Assembly: GCA_028691975.1 (NCBI GenBank)
Contig: JAQUYF010000008.1
Span: 2,341 to 50,506 of the forward strand
Source: Bacteroidales bacterium
GTDB lineage: Bacteria > Bacteroidota > Bacteroidia > Bacteroidales > UBA932
Reading direction: 5' to 3'
Length of the DNA: 48,166 nucleotides
The notes beneath the pieces are model-generated. The model searched no databases and had not been told where the DNA came from. It saw nothing but the letters and a program-made list of their open reading frames with translations. Shown piece after piece: positions 17,423 through 25,973 of this stretch. Position numbers and translations under genes: made by a program. Positions within the stretch are counted from its first letter, which is position 1. Each line of letters begins with the position of its first letter.

Positions 17423-17826
17423 TAGATAAAGTTTATGGTCTTTTTGAGTGCCGGATCGAGACTGTTTGCCACAGGACAGGTCTTAGCAGAATTCTCAATT
17501 AAAGCTTTCTCTTTGGCTGAGTAGTTGCTCCCTTTCGGAAACTCTACGTCAAGGATAAGTTCTGCTACACGACGAGGGTTGGCAGCCATAACCTTTTCCG
17601 TATGAATTGTTGTGCCGTCTATCGAAAAGCCGTGAGTCTTTGCTGTCATGCCTATGATGGTGAGCATACAGCAGCCAAGTGCGGACGCAAACAGATCTGT
17701 CGGAGAGAATAAAAGCCCGTCCCCATTATTGTCTTTCGGTGCGCTGGTCATTATTTTGCTGCCTGAGTCAAGATGCTCAACTTCAGTGCGCAAATTTCCA
17801 AGATAAGTAGTCTTTATAAGTGTCAT
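17416..17826 (-). CDS. OsmC family protein
   Basis: OsmC/Ohr-fold protein, likely a thiol peroxidase-type enzyme or stress protein. It has 136 residues. The two redox cysteines of the fold are in A-L-G-C-C-M (Cys52 or 53) and K-T-C-P-V (Cys117), with P-T-D-L-F-A-S-A just before the first. It lies 17 bases downstream of miaB and may be read with it. Whether it reduces organic hydroperoxides cannot be told from the sequence. Confidence 0.88.
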   Translation of the reverse strand: MTLIKTTYLGNLRTEVEHLDSGSKIMTSAPKDNNGDGLLFSPTDLFASALGCCMLTIIGMTAKTHGFSIDGTTIHTEKVMAANPRRVAELILDVEFPKGSNYSAKEKALIENSAKTCPVANSLDPALKKTINFIYE

Positions 17827-17843
17827 GATTTTATATATTAAGA

Positions 17844-19223
17844 TTAATTCTCAACTATCTTAGCGTGCAATGTGGCTGATGAACATGATGTTACCTCTAC
17901 CATGACATATTCACCGGCATGGTGTCCCTCAGCAGCAAATACACACATCTTATTTTGCTGATTACGACCGACCATCTCATCCGCAGAGCGTTTTGAAGTC
18001 CCTTCGATAAGCACTTCGTAAATTTTACCGATAGATTCCCTATTCCTTTCCAACGATATTTCGTTCTGCAAATCAATGATTTCCGTAAGGCGAGCAGTCT
18101 TAACTTCAACAGAGACATCATCCTTGAACTGACGGGCTGCCTTGGTATTCGGCCTTTCAGAGTACATAAACATAAAAGCCCCGTCAAAACGCACTTCTTT
18201 AAACAGAGAGATGGTCTGATCGTGATCTTCTTGAGTTTCCCCGCAGAAGCCGGCTATCACATCTGTGGTAATGGCACAGTCCGGCAAAATCTCTCTGATC
18301 TTGGCAATCCTCTCAAGGTATCCCTCGCGAGTATATTTTCTATTCATCCTGTCAAGCATCACTGTGCTTCCCGACTGAACCGGAAGGTGAATATGATTGC
18401 AAATATTTGAATACATTGCCATAGTGTAGAGGACACCGTTGCCCATATCCTTGGGGTGTGAAGTTGAAAATCTCACCCTCAGCTGTGGACTGATAAGTGC
18501 CACTAATTCAAGTAATTGGGCAAAATTAACGGTTTTAGTGGGATTGTCCCGATCCACCCACAGATAAGAATCCACATTCTGTCCGAGCAGATTGACCTCT
18601 TTATATCCATTGCTGAAAAGCTCTTTGGCCTCACGAATGATGCTTTGCGGATCACGGCTTCTCTCGGCCCCGCGAGTATAAGGCACTACGCAATACGAAC
18701 AGACATTATTGCACCCACGCATGATGGAAATATATGCAGAGACCCCATTGCTGTCCATTCTGACCGGAGAAATATCTGCATAAGTCTCTTCGTGCGAGAG
18801 AATTGTATTAATCTGCCTGCCATCGGAAGCAACAGCCGCAATCAACTTCGGCAAATCCCTATATGCATCCGGTCCTGCCACGATATCAACCGTATTAGTT
18901 TCGAAGAGTGAATCTTTCATCCTCTCTGCCATGCAGCCAAGCACTCCTATTACCAATCTCTTCTTTTTCTTCTTTTCCTGACGGAACACCTCCAGCCGGC
19001 CAAGTACCCTCTGCTCGGCATTATCCCTGATTGAACAGGTATTGATAAGGATTATATCCGCATTTGTCATCTCATTGCAAAGGGAATACCCTGCATCCTG
19101 CAAAATGGAAAGCACTACTTCGCTGTCATTTACATTCATTTGACAGCCGTAAGTCTCTATAAAAACTTGAGGCTTGTGTGTGTCAAAAACAGGCTTCACA
19201 TTGCGGTATTGTTCTTGCTTCAT
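17844..19223 (-). CDS. miaB: tRNA-2-methylthio-N6-dimethylallyladenosine synthase
   Basis: Radical-SAM methylthiotransferase acting on i6A37 of tRNAs that read UNN codons. It has 459 residues. The N-terminal UPF0004 domain holds Cys27, Cys63 and Cys97, which bind the auxiliary [4Fe-4S] cluster; the radical-SAM motif is C-N-N-V-C-S-Y-C (171, 175, 178); a TRAM domain ends the protein. The G-C-Q-M-N and length favour MiaB over MtaB or RimO. It has a -7 box facing the divergent lipoprotein operon. Confidence 0.95.
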   Translation of the reverse strand: MKQEQYRNVKPVFDTHKPQVFIETYGCQMNVNDSEVVLSILQDAGYSLCNEMTNADIILINTCSIRDNAEQRVLGRLEVFRQEKKKKKRLVIGVLGCMAERMKDSLFETNTVDIVAGPDAYRDLPKLIAAVASDGRQINTILSHEETYADISPVRMDSNGVSAYISIMRGCNNVCSYCVVPYTRGAERSRDPQSIIREAKELFSNGYKEVNLLGQNVDSYLWVDRDNPTKTVNFAQLLELVALISPQLRVRFSTSHPKDMGNGVLYTMAMYSNICNHIHLPVQSGSTVMLDRMNRKYTREGYLERIAKIREILPDCAITTDVIAGFCGETQEDHDQTISLFKEVRFDGAFMFMYSERPNTKAARQFKDDVSVEVKTARLTEIIDLQNEISLERNRESIGKIYEVLIEGTSKRSADEMVGRNQQNKMCVFAAEGHHAGEYVMVEVTSCSSATLHAKIVEN

Positions 19224-19254
19224 ATTTTTAATGTTCCTGTCATCTAATTCTGTG

Positions 19255-19262
19255 CAAAGATA
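19255..19262 (-). promoter_or_regulatory. -7 box of the miaB promoter
   Basis: TATCTTTG on the minus strand, 31 bases ahead of the miaB ATG. It is back to back with an identical plus-strand box nine bases away. Confidence 0.6.
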
Positions 19263-19271
19263 AGTTTTTTA

Positions 19272-19279
19272 TATCTTTG
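19272..19279 (+). promoter_or_regulatory. -7 box of the envelope operon promoter
   Basis: TATCTTTG on the plus strand, 31 bases ahead of the lipoprotein start at 19311. It forms a perfect inverted pair with the miaB -7 box. Confidence 0.6.
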
Positions 19280-19310
19280 TAAGTTAATTGGCAATCAAAT
19301 TATGTGAAAA

Positions 19311-19796
19311 ATGAAAAGAGTCCTCATTCTCTCCCTCCTGTTGACGGTCGTGCTTAGCAGCTGTCAAAACTACAAAAAACTTTCCGTTGAGTCATACTCT
19401 ATTGATCAGGTAGAGAGTTTCGCCATGGAAAAAGGAAAAATGGCATCGAAAATGGTAATAAAGGTTGTCGTCAACAATCCTACTTCGTCAAAATATACTA
19501 TCAAAAAGCTTGATGCAGTGCTATATACGGGCAATCAAAAAAGATTTGCGGAAATTTCCGCTCTGGAAAATGCGGTCATCACTCCTAACAGTAATGGTGA
19601 AGTACCGGTATTGATGAATGTTACCCTTCTTAATGCTCTGTCCGCCCTCTCTGCCGGCCTTATTTCTAAAGACAGCCTCAATTTGGATGATATGACCGTT
19701 GATATAGATATGATCATTCATTCAGGCATCTTCTGCAAAAGGATAAAAGAAGCAGGAATACCTGTTGACCAGCTACTTAATCAAATACAAAAATGA
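19311..19796 (+). CDS. LEA14-like lipoprotein
   Basis: A 161-residue lipoprotein: signal peptide ending V-L-S-S-C with lipidated Cys18, then one beta-sandwich domain with K-V-V-V-N-N-P-T-S-S-K-Y-T-I-K-K-L, the pattern of the LEA type 2 / water-stress-hypersensitive fold. Family function is poorly known. It is first in a four-gene envelope operon and overlaps the SPOR gene by four bases (ATGA), so the two are probably made together. Confidence 0.75.
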   Translation: MKRVLILSLLLTVVLSSCQNYKKLSVESYSIDQVESFAMEKGKMASKMVIKVVVNNPTSSKYTIKKLDAVLYTGNQKRFAEISALENAVITPNSNGEVPVLMNVTLLNALSALSAGLISKDSLNLDDMTVDIDMIIHSGIFCKRIKEAGIPVDQLLNQIQK

Positions 19797-20302
19797 AACG
19801 ATTGATTATAGCAGCCATGCTGCTGATTTGTGCCGATTATGCATTTGCACAATACGATTACGAAATGAGAATTGATACAATTCCTTCATTCAGGCAAAGC
19901 CTTGAAATTGATACACTACTGATGGGCCGAAACATATACGATCTTCTCAATGAAAAGGGAATAATCTCCGGAAGAGTGAAAATTACGCAGTCCGGTACAC
20001 TCACAAAAGCCATGAGGCAGCACTCTACGGACAACGCTTCAAAGAGAATCAATGGATACCGTGTGAGAATCTATTTCGATAACAGCCAGAATGCGCGGTA
20101 TCAGTCTGAGAGGATCCTTGAGAGATTTGCGGAAGAGTATCCGAATATCAGAGTATACAGGAGCCATGTCAGCCCCTATTTCAAGGTGACAGTGGGGGAT
20201 TTCCGCACCCGCGGAGATGCTTATATGCTCGCGGACAAGCTGAAGTCAAGCTATCCGGCTGCATTTATTGTAAAAGAAACAATTAATTACCCAAGTTTTT
20301 AA
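19793..20302 (+). CDS. SPOR domain protein, exported
   Basis: A 169-residue protein with a signal peptide (cleavage probably after A-Y-A-F-A) and a C-terminal SPOR domain (about 90-165) with Y-R-V-R-I-Y-F-D, Y-F-K-V-T-V-G-D-F-R-T and a late K-E-T-I-N-Y. SPOR domains bind denuded glycan strands of septal peptidoglycan, so this is likely periplasmic and recruited to division or remodelling sites. It overlaps the LEA-like gene; the M3 peptidase gene begins three bases after its stop. Confidence 0.85.
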   Translation: MKRLIIAAMLLICADYAFAQYDYEMRIDTIPSFRQSLEIDTLLMGRNIYDLLNEKGIISGRVKITQSGTLTKAMRQHSTDNASKRINGYRVRIYFDNSQNARYQSERILERFAEEYPNIRVYRSHVSPYFKVTVGDFRTRGDAYMLADKLKSSYPAAFIVKETINYPSF

Positions 20303-20304
20303 AT

Positions 20305-22398
20305 ATGAAACATTTGATTTATACAGCAATTTTGTCTGTATTATTATTTTCATCCTGTAATATGAATAATGACAACAATCCTCTTCTGGAGCAATCAATC
20401 AATCCTTTTGGCGCTCCGGCTTTTGATAAGATCAAAACGGAAGATTACAAGCCGGCTTTTTTGGCTGCCATCGACTCTGCCAAAGTAGAAATTAACGCTA
20501 TCACCACTAATGAAGAGGCTCCAACTTTTGAGAATACCATCGAAGCCTTACAGTATGCCGGACGGGATCTCACATCTATCGGTAGTATATTCTTCAATTT
20601 ATTAGAGAGTTGCACCAATGAACAGATGCAACAGATTGCTGAAGAGATATCTCCTTTGATGACGGAATACAGCATGTCCATCATTCTTAATCCCGACCTG
20701 TTTAAACGTGTAAAAAGCATTTATGACAATCGGGCCGGCCTTTCTCTCAATCAGGAGCAGTCCAAACTTCTCGAGGAGACATACAAGTCTTTCGCCGATA
20801 ACGGAGCCAATCTTAATGATGAGGATAAAGCCAAATATGCCAAGATTCAGGAGGATCTCTCCCTTGCTTCATTAAAGTTCGGGAAGAATGTACTTTCAGC
20901 TACCAATGCCTTCACCATTAACATCACTGATGAAAATGATCTTGCAGGTCTGCCACAGTATGTAAAAGAGATGGGTATGGCTGACGCAAAGCAGCGCAAC
21001 AAGGAGGGATATGTATTCACTTTGGAGGCTCCGAGTTACGGGCCATTCATGAAATACAGCGAAAATCGGCCTGTGAGAGAGAAAATGTGGAAGGCATACA
21101 ACAGCAGGTGTATAGGAGGCGAATTTGACAACACTGAAACAATCAGACAGATTGTCGATTTAAGGTTGCAGGAAGCCATTATCCTGGGATATAAGGATTA
21201 TGCCGAATATGCAATCAAGGACAGGATGGCAAAAACTCCTGAAACTGTGAACAGCTTTATTGCCAATCTTATGGAGAAATCACTTCCTTTCGCAAAGAGA
21301 GATGTCTCCGAAGTTCAGCAGTATGCAAACGAAAATGGCTTTGAAGGCCAATTAATGCCATGGGACTTCTCTTACTGGTCTGAAAAATATCAGGAAGAAA
21401 AATTTTATCTCAACGAAGAGCTTCTCAAACCCTATTTTGAGCTTAGCAGCGTTCAGGGGGCAATCTTTGACCTTGCAAACAGACTCTACGGGCTCAACTT
21501 TAAGGAAAATAAGGATATTCCTGTTTATCACCCCGACGTAAAAGCTTTTGAAGTCACAGATAAAGACGGACGCTTCATGGCTTTGCTCTATATCGACTAC
21601 TTCCCTCGTGAAAGCAAAAGAGGAGGCGCATGGATGACATCTTTCAGAGAGCAGGGAGTGTACAAGGGTGTGGAAGAGAGACCTTTTGTCTCTCTTGTAA
21701 CAAACTTTACCAAACCTACGGAAAAAGATCCGTCCCTCTTGACTTTTGATGAATTTACCACCATTCTCCATGAATTTGGCCATGCCCTTCACGGGATGCT
21801 TGCAGAGGGCACATACAGCACACTGACCGGTACAAATGTGCCGCGCGACTTTGTAGAATTGCCGTCTCAGATCATGGAAAACTGGGCATACGAACCGGAA
21901 TATCTTCAATCTTTTGCAAAACACTATCAGACAGGCGAAGTAATTCCTCAAGAGTTAATTGACAAGATTATAGCTGCCAAAAATTACCTTGCAGGCTACG
22001 GCAGCGTCCGACAACTTCAATTCGGCACTATCGATATGGCCTGGCACACCGCCACATCCGTTCCGACCGGATCAATTGTTGAATATGAACACAACTCCTT
22101 ACAGCCATCTGCCATCATGCCTTTTATTGATTCAACTGCCACTGCTCCCGCTTTTACTCATATCTTTTCGGGTGGCTATGCAGCCGGCTATTATTCATAT
22201 AAATGGGCTGAAGTACTTGAAGCTGACGCTTTTGCCCTATTCAAGGAGAAAGGTATTTTCAATAAAGAAGTAGCTGAATCCTTCAGAAAAAATATCCTTT
22301 CACGTGGGGGAATTGAGGATGCAGATGTGCTTTACCGTAACTTCAGAGGAAGAGACCCTCAGGTTGATGCACTTCTCGAGAAACTTGGAATGAAATAA
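20305..22398 (+). CDS. M3 family peptidyl-dipeptidase, lipoprotein
   Basis: Zinc oligopeptidase of the Dcp/OpdA/thimet family. It has 697 residues. The zinc motif is H-E-F-G-H at 489-493, followed by A-L-H-G-M. The N-terminus is a lipoprotein signal (L-F-S-S-C, Cys18), so this copy acts outside the cytoplasm, unlike E. coli OpdA. It probably cuts short peptides in the periplasm or at the surface. It is third in the operon with the LEA-like and SPOR genes; the nitroreductase gene follows after 21 bases. Confidence 0.93.
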   Translation: MKHLIYTAILSVLLFSSCNMNNDNNPLLEQSINPFGAPAFDKIKTEDYKPAFLAAIDSAKVEINAITTNEEAPTFENTIEALQYAGRDLTSIGSIFFNLLESCTNEQMQQIAEEISPLMTEYSMSIILNPDLFKRVKSIYDNRAGLSLNQEQSKLLEETYKSFADNGANLNDEDKAKYAKIQEDLSLASLKFGKNVLSATNAFTINITDENDLAGLPQYVKEMGMADAKQRNKEGYVFTLEAPSYGPFMKYSENRPVREKMWKAYNSRCIGGEFDNTETIRQIVDLRLQEAIILGYKDYAEYAIKDRMAKTPETVNSFIANLMEKSLPFAKRDVSEVQQYANENGFEGQLMPWDFSYWSEKYQEEKFYLNEELLKPYFELSSVQGAIFDLANRLYGLNFKENKDIPVYHPDVKAFEVTDKDGRFMALLYIDYFPRESKRGGAWMTSFREQGVYKGVEERPFVSLVTNFTKPTEKDPSLLTFDEFTTILHEFGHALHGMLAEGTYSTLTGTNVPRDFVELPSQIMENWAYEPEYLQSFAKHYQTGEVIPQELIDKIIAAKNYLAGYGSVRQLQFGTIDMAWHTATSVPTGSIVEYEHNSLQPSAIMPFIDSTATAPAFTHIFSGGYAAGYYSYKWAEVLEADAFALFKEKGIFNKEVAESFRKNILSRGGIEDADVLYRNFRGRDPQVDALLEKLGMK

Positions 22399-22419
22399 CC
22401 AAAACCAACCACATATCAA

Positions 22420-23055
22420 ATGCAACGCTTATTATTATTTGCTACAGCCGCACTGCTCCTGGTGAGCGGATGCTGCAACAAAGAGAAAAATGAAACCGTG
22501 AGTATGGAAAATGACGTAATCAGTACCATTATAGCTCGCCGCAGCATCAGGGCTTATAAACCTGAACCTGTTGACAGAGCAATTATGGATAAAATCGTTA
22601 AGACGGCTATCCACGCACCAAACGCAATGAACGCACAGCCATGGGAGATCAGGGTTGTAGATAATCCTGATTTTATAGAAGGGACTACGAAGATTTACGT
22701 GGAAAAAATGAAAGCAGATCCACGCGGAGCACGCATGATTGACTCCACATTTGTCAATATGTACAGAAATGCTCCGACTGTAGTATTCATTGCCATAAAT
22801 GACGGAAGGTTCTCCCAAATTGACTGTGGAATACTTTCGGCAACCATGATGCTTGCAGCCAAATCCCTGGGTGTCGGATCAGTCCCTCTTGGAGGGCCGG
22901 TTGACTTCTTTAAGAGTGAGGAGGCCTCTGAATATTACGCAAAACTCAATATTCCCGAGACTCATCATCTTGCCCTTATCATTGGGTTCGGCTATCCGAA
23001 TCAGTCTCCGGAAACCAAACCAAGAGACGAATCCAAGATTCAGTGGATTGACTAA
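22420..23055 (+). CDS. Nitroreductase family protein with a lipoprotein signal
   Basis: FMN-dependent NAD(P)H oxidoreductase fold, 211 residues. The FMN phosphate-binding R-R-S-I-R-A-Y at 40-46, N-A-M-N-A-Q-P-W near 70 and G-V-G-S-V-P-L-G-G are intact. The first 18 residues form a lipoprotein signal (L-L-V-S-G-C), which is odd for an enzyme with non-covalent FMN. An internal ATG at 22504 (Met29) would give a cytoplasmic form starting right before the fold, but the signal-like segment and the operon of exported proteins argue for the longer start. The stop overlaps the stop of the convergent serine hydrolase. Confidence 0.85.
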   Translation: MQRLLLFATAALLLVSGCCNKEKNETVSMENDVISTIIARRSIRAYKPEPVDRAIMDKIVKTAIHAPNAMNAQPWEIRVVDNPDFIEGTTKIYVEKMKADPRGARMIDSTFVNMYRNAPTVVFIAINDGRFSQIDCGILSATMMLAAKSLGVGSVPLGGPVDFFKSEEASEYYAKLNIPETHHLALIIGFGYPNQSPETKPRDESKIQWID

Positions 23056-24566
23056 CCTATTTTGTGAAACTCTCCTATCGGATCTCCGATATTGAAAGTA
23101 AGTGACTGTACCCTCCCTTCCTTTACTGTGAAGGTGAGGGTAAATTTTCCTGCACCTGGCACACGAAATCTGAAATCATTGCCACTCACATGCTCAAGCA
23201 TCGAGTCAACCTTATTGAGCTTGAAGTAGAGCACTCCCCCCTTTTCATATACGGTCGCTGTCCCGAAAACAGGCTTGTCATATTTGCCCGTATATGCGCC
23301 GTTCTTTAGAGGCTGGGGTATAATTTCCTCCTTCTTCTCAGGTTCACTCTGCTCTTTTGGTGTTGAATCTTCCTTAAACTGAGCGAGGTACTTTTCACTC
23401 CAGTCGCTTCCCTTTACACCAAGGTACATATCAATCAATTCTCGGGCAATAGCCGCCTGAGGATCTGAAGTTTTACCATTGTTTGTCAGAATGGCAATAC
23501 CCATATTAAGTTCGGGAACCAACCCGACCAGAGAAGTGTAGCCATATCCAAGCCCTGTATGCCTTATATACTGACATTTTGTACTCTGCTCTATTGTCCA
23601 GCCTTGGGCGTATGCACAGATACGGGTCGAATCGTAAGCTGTAATTGTCTGAGGATAGAAGAGATAATCATGATTCTTACGGGAAATAACCTGTTTGCCG
23701 TTAAACTCACCGTGATCAAGATTCATCTTCAGCCAATTGGCCATATCGCTTGCGGTAGTCATCACAAAGGCTGCCGGGGCCACAGCGGAGAGCCAGGTGA
23801 AAGCATCTTCTCTGTCATCGCGAGGCGAAATAACAAGAGAATCGACATCACTCTTATAATCAACTCTGCATCCGAGAGCCAGGTCAGGTGAACTGAAAAA
23901 AGCCTTGTTACCTGTCGTACTGTGCTTCATTTCGAGAGGTTCAAACAAATATTTAGCAATTGCATCATCCCAACTCTCTTGGTTGTATTTCTCGATAATC
24001 TTTGCTATTACGGTGTACATCTCATTGTTGTAGGCATATCTTGTACGAAAACTGTAAGTCGGCTCGAGTACACTGAAAAGACAGTAAAGATCATCTCTGT
24101 CATAGCCGAAAAAAGGCATATCATCCATGGCGTAAGTCTTGAATCCTGTCTTATGAGTCATAACTTCTTTAACGAGAAGATTTGCCGTTGCCCATTTGTC
24201 GTAAAGCCTGAAATCGGGCAGATGATTGACTACGGTATCCCCCCATTTTACATCGTATTTGTCCATGGTAATGGCCAAAAGAGCAGCAGTCATGGCCTTT
24301 GTCGTAGATGCTATCACAAACTGGGTGTTTTCCGGATCAACCGGCTTGGCATCAGGCTGTAAAGAGGTCTTTCCATAACCCTTTAAAAAAACGGTACGGC
24401 CGTCCTTGACAACAACGACAGCCATTCCGGGAAGATTCCATTCGTCAAATGTTTTTTGACAGTATTCTCCAAATTGCGGAGGAATTTGAGCCGTATAATC
24501 TCTCTTGCAACTCTGAAGTGAGAGTAAAGCGGCAGCGATAAGAAGGGTAATAAGTATGCGTTTCAT
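23052..24566 (-). CDS. Beta-lactamase-fold serine hydrolase, lipoprotein
   Basis: A 504-residue protein of the class C beta-lactamase / penicillin-binding-protein-like group (PF00144). It has a lipoprotein signal (L-Q-S-C, Cys20), the S-x-x-K motif S-T-T-K at 87-90, Y-A-Y-N-N as the Tyr motif and H-T-G-L-G as the third motif; the C-terminal ~110 residues form a separate beta domain like DUF3471. Such proteins are usually D-amino-acid peptidases or esterases, and nothing here shows antibiotic resistance. It follows the exporter genes on the same strand but has a good promoter of its own. Confidence 0.88.
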   Translation of the reverse strand: MKRILITLLIAAALLSLQSCKRDYTAQIPPQFGEYCQKTFDEWNLPGMAVVVVKDGRTVFLKGYGKTSLQPDAKPVDPENTQFVIASTTKAMTAALLAITMDKYDVKWGDTVVNHLPDFRLYDKWATANLLVKEVMTHKTGFKTYAMDDMPFFGYDRDDLYCLFSVLEPTYSFRTRYAYNNEMYTVIAKIIEKYNQESWDDAIAKYLFEPLEMKHSTTGNKAFFSSPDLALGCRVDYKSDVDSLVISPRDDREDAFTWLSAVAPAAFVMTTASDMANWLKMNLDHGEFNGKQVISRKNHDYLFYPQTITAYDSTRICAYAQGWTIEQSTKCQYIRHTGLGYGYTSLVGLVPELNMGIAILTNNGKTSDPQAAIARELIDMYLGVKGSDWSEKYLAQFKEDSTPKEQSEPEKKEEIIPQPLKNGAYTGKYDKPVFGTATVYEKGGVLYFKLNKVDSMLEHVSGNDFRFRVPGAGKFTLTFTVKEGRVQSLTFNIGDPIGEFHKIG

Positions 24567-24584
24567 TGTAATTGCTTTTCCTTA

Positions 24585-24617
24585 CAAAGGTAAGCAATAA
24601 AAACGATTCTACTCAAA
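24585..24617 (-). promoter_or_regulatory. Bacteroidetes-type promoter for the serine hydrolase gene
   Basis: On the minus strand, TTTG (24617-24614), 21 bases, TACCTTTG (24592-24585), 18 bases before the ATG. The -33 element lies inside the end of the upstream TolC-like gene. Confidence 0.65.
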
Positions 24618-25967
24618 ACTCTCTGCTATCGGCATTCCTTCATAAAAAGCCAATATCTTGGAACGAAGCAGAAATTCAAACTTTGCACGAGCCTCTTCGG
24701 AAAGTGAAGATGCCAAACGTGCGCGCACCTGACTGTACTGATAGGTATTTGAACGTCCTGACAGATATTTCTCCTCCTCAAACTCAAAAGCCTTCTGAGA
24801 TGCCTCAACACCCTTTTGAGAGCTGATGAACTTCTGATATGCTCCTTGAGCGTTAACCCACGCCTGCTGTACCTCTTTGTAAAGATCCTGTTTGGTCTTA
24901 TCGAGAGACAGTTGCTGATTGCGAATGCCCAATTTTGCGCTACGCACACTGTTGCGGGTTGCCATCTTGTTGAAAATAGGTATACTCAGGGAAAGTCCGA
25001 TGGATGTAGCACCATTCTGGCTAAGCTGATCAGCCATAGATGTGTTATTGAGTCCCGTCGCCAGTTTATGCACGTAATAGTATGAATTGCTGTAAGATGC
25101 TCCAAGAGAAAGAGTCGGATAGTATGCCGATTTGGCCACCTCAAGACTCTTCTCGCTTTCGTTTACCCTCAACTGAGCCGCCTTTACTGCCGGCTTATTG
25201 GCAACATAAGAGCTGTAAATATTTGAAGGCTCGGAATATCTCACTTGGGAAGCAAGTAATGTCGCATCCACATCCGGCATATCTACATCAAATCCTTCCA
25301 TATCCTGAAGATTGATAGCCTGAGCCAGATCGAGCAGGGCTACCTGCAGATTGTTGGCGGCATCAGTTACATTCATCTCCTCTTTTGCCGCACTTGCCTG
25401 AGCATCACATAGCTCTGATTCCGGACTTTTACCGGCCTGTACAAGATCTTTGGTACGGTCAACAAGCTCTTTACTCAATTCCAGTTGGGTAATGGCTATC
25501 TTGTAAAGCTCTTTTGTGAAAAGTACCTGCAAATAATACCCGGTAATTTGGAGGGAAACATTTTCTTTAGCCTGATTTAAGTCCTCAACAGCCGCCTCAA
25601 GTTCAAGAGCATTTGCCTTAATTTGATTATTGATCCGAAATCCCGAAAAGATCGGAATACCGGCGCTCACGCCGAAATTGGAAGTTGACGATGTACGATC
25701 CTGATAGAGGCCGTCTCTATCCTGTGCTCTACCGAGGTAGAGATTCTGCCCGACATTAGCCGAAAGGGACGGCAATCGGGACAGTTGCGATGTTTGAAGA
25801 GTTATCTCCTGATTTTCCTTAATCAGGTCGTACTGTTGTACGGAAATATTATGCTCTACCCCAAACTCAATACACTTGCGCAAACTCCACGGCTCTTTTA
25901 CCTCCTGTGCAAAAACAGTTGCAGCGCAAAGTATTGATACTATTGATACTGTAAATATTTTCTTCAT
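24609..25967 (-). CDS. TolC-family outer-membrane efflux protein
   Basis: A 452-residue outer-membrane channel of the OEP family. It has a cleavable signal peptide (A-T-V-F-A-Q) and two repeats of the long-helix/beta pattern, with alternating heptad-like Leu/Ala helices and a Q-L-S-R-L-P-S-L-S-A-N-V-G beta-barrel entry that recurs as A-Y-Y-P-T-L-S-L-G-A-S. It forms the exit duct for the exporter encoded upstream, and starts six bases after the adaptor gene. Confidence 0.93.
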   Translation of the reverse strand: MKKIFTVSIVSILCAATVFAQEVKEPWSLRKCIEFGVEHNISVQQYDLIKENQEITLQTSQLSRLPSLSANVGQNLYLGRAQDRDGLYQDRTSSTSNFGVSAGIPIFSGFRINNQIKANALELEAAVEDLNQAKENVSLQITGYYLQVLFTKELYKIAITQLELSKELVDRTKDLVQAGKSPESELCDAQASAAKEEMNVTDAANNLQVALLDLAQAINLQDMEGFDVDMPDVDATLLASQVRYSEPSNIYSSYVANKPAVKAAQLRVNESEKSLEVAKSAYYPTLSLGASYSNSYYYVHKLATGLNNTSMADQLSQNGATSIGLSLSIPIFNKMATRNSVRSAKLGIRNQQLSLDKTKQDLYKEVQQAWVNAQGAYQKFISSQKGVEASQKAFEFEEEKYLSGRSNTYQYSQVRARLASSLSEEARAKFEFLLRSKILAFYEGMPIAESFE

Positions 25968-25973
25968 GTCTGC

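Noticed and set aside
21352-21951. 199-codon minus-strand frame
   Set aside because: Antisense to the M3 peptidase, including its zinc motif; a shadow.
23052-24566. Antibiotic resistance beta-lactamase
   Set aside because: The motifs fit the broad serine hydrolase group, and the fused C-terminal domain and lipoprotein anchor do not suggest a resistance enzyme.
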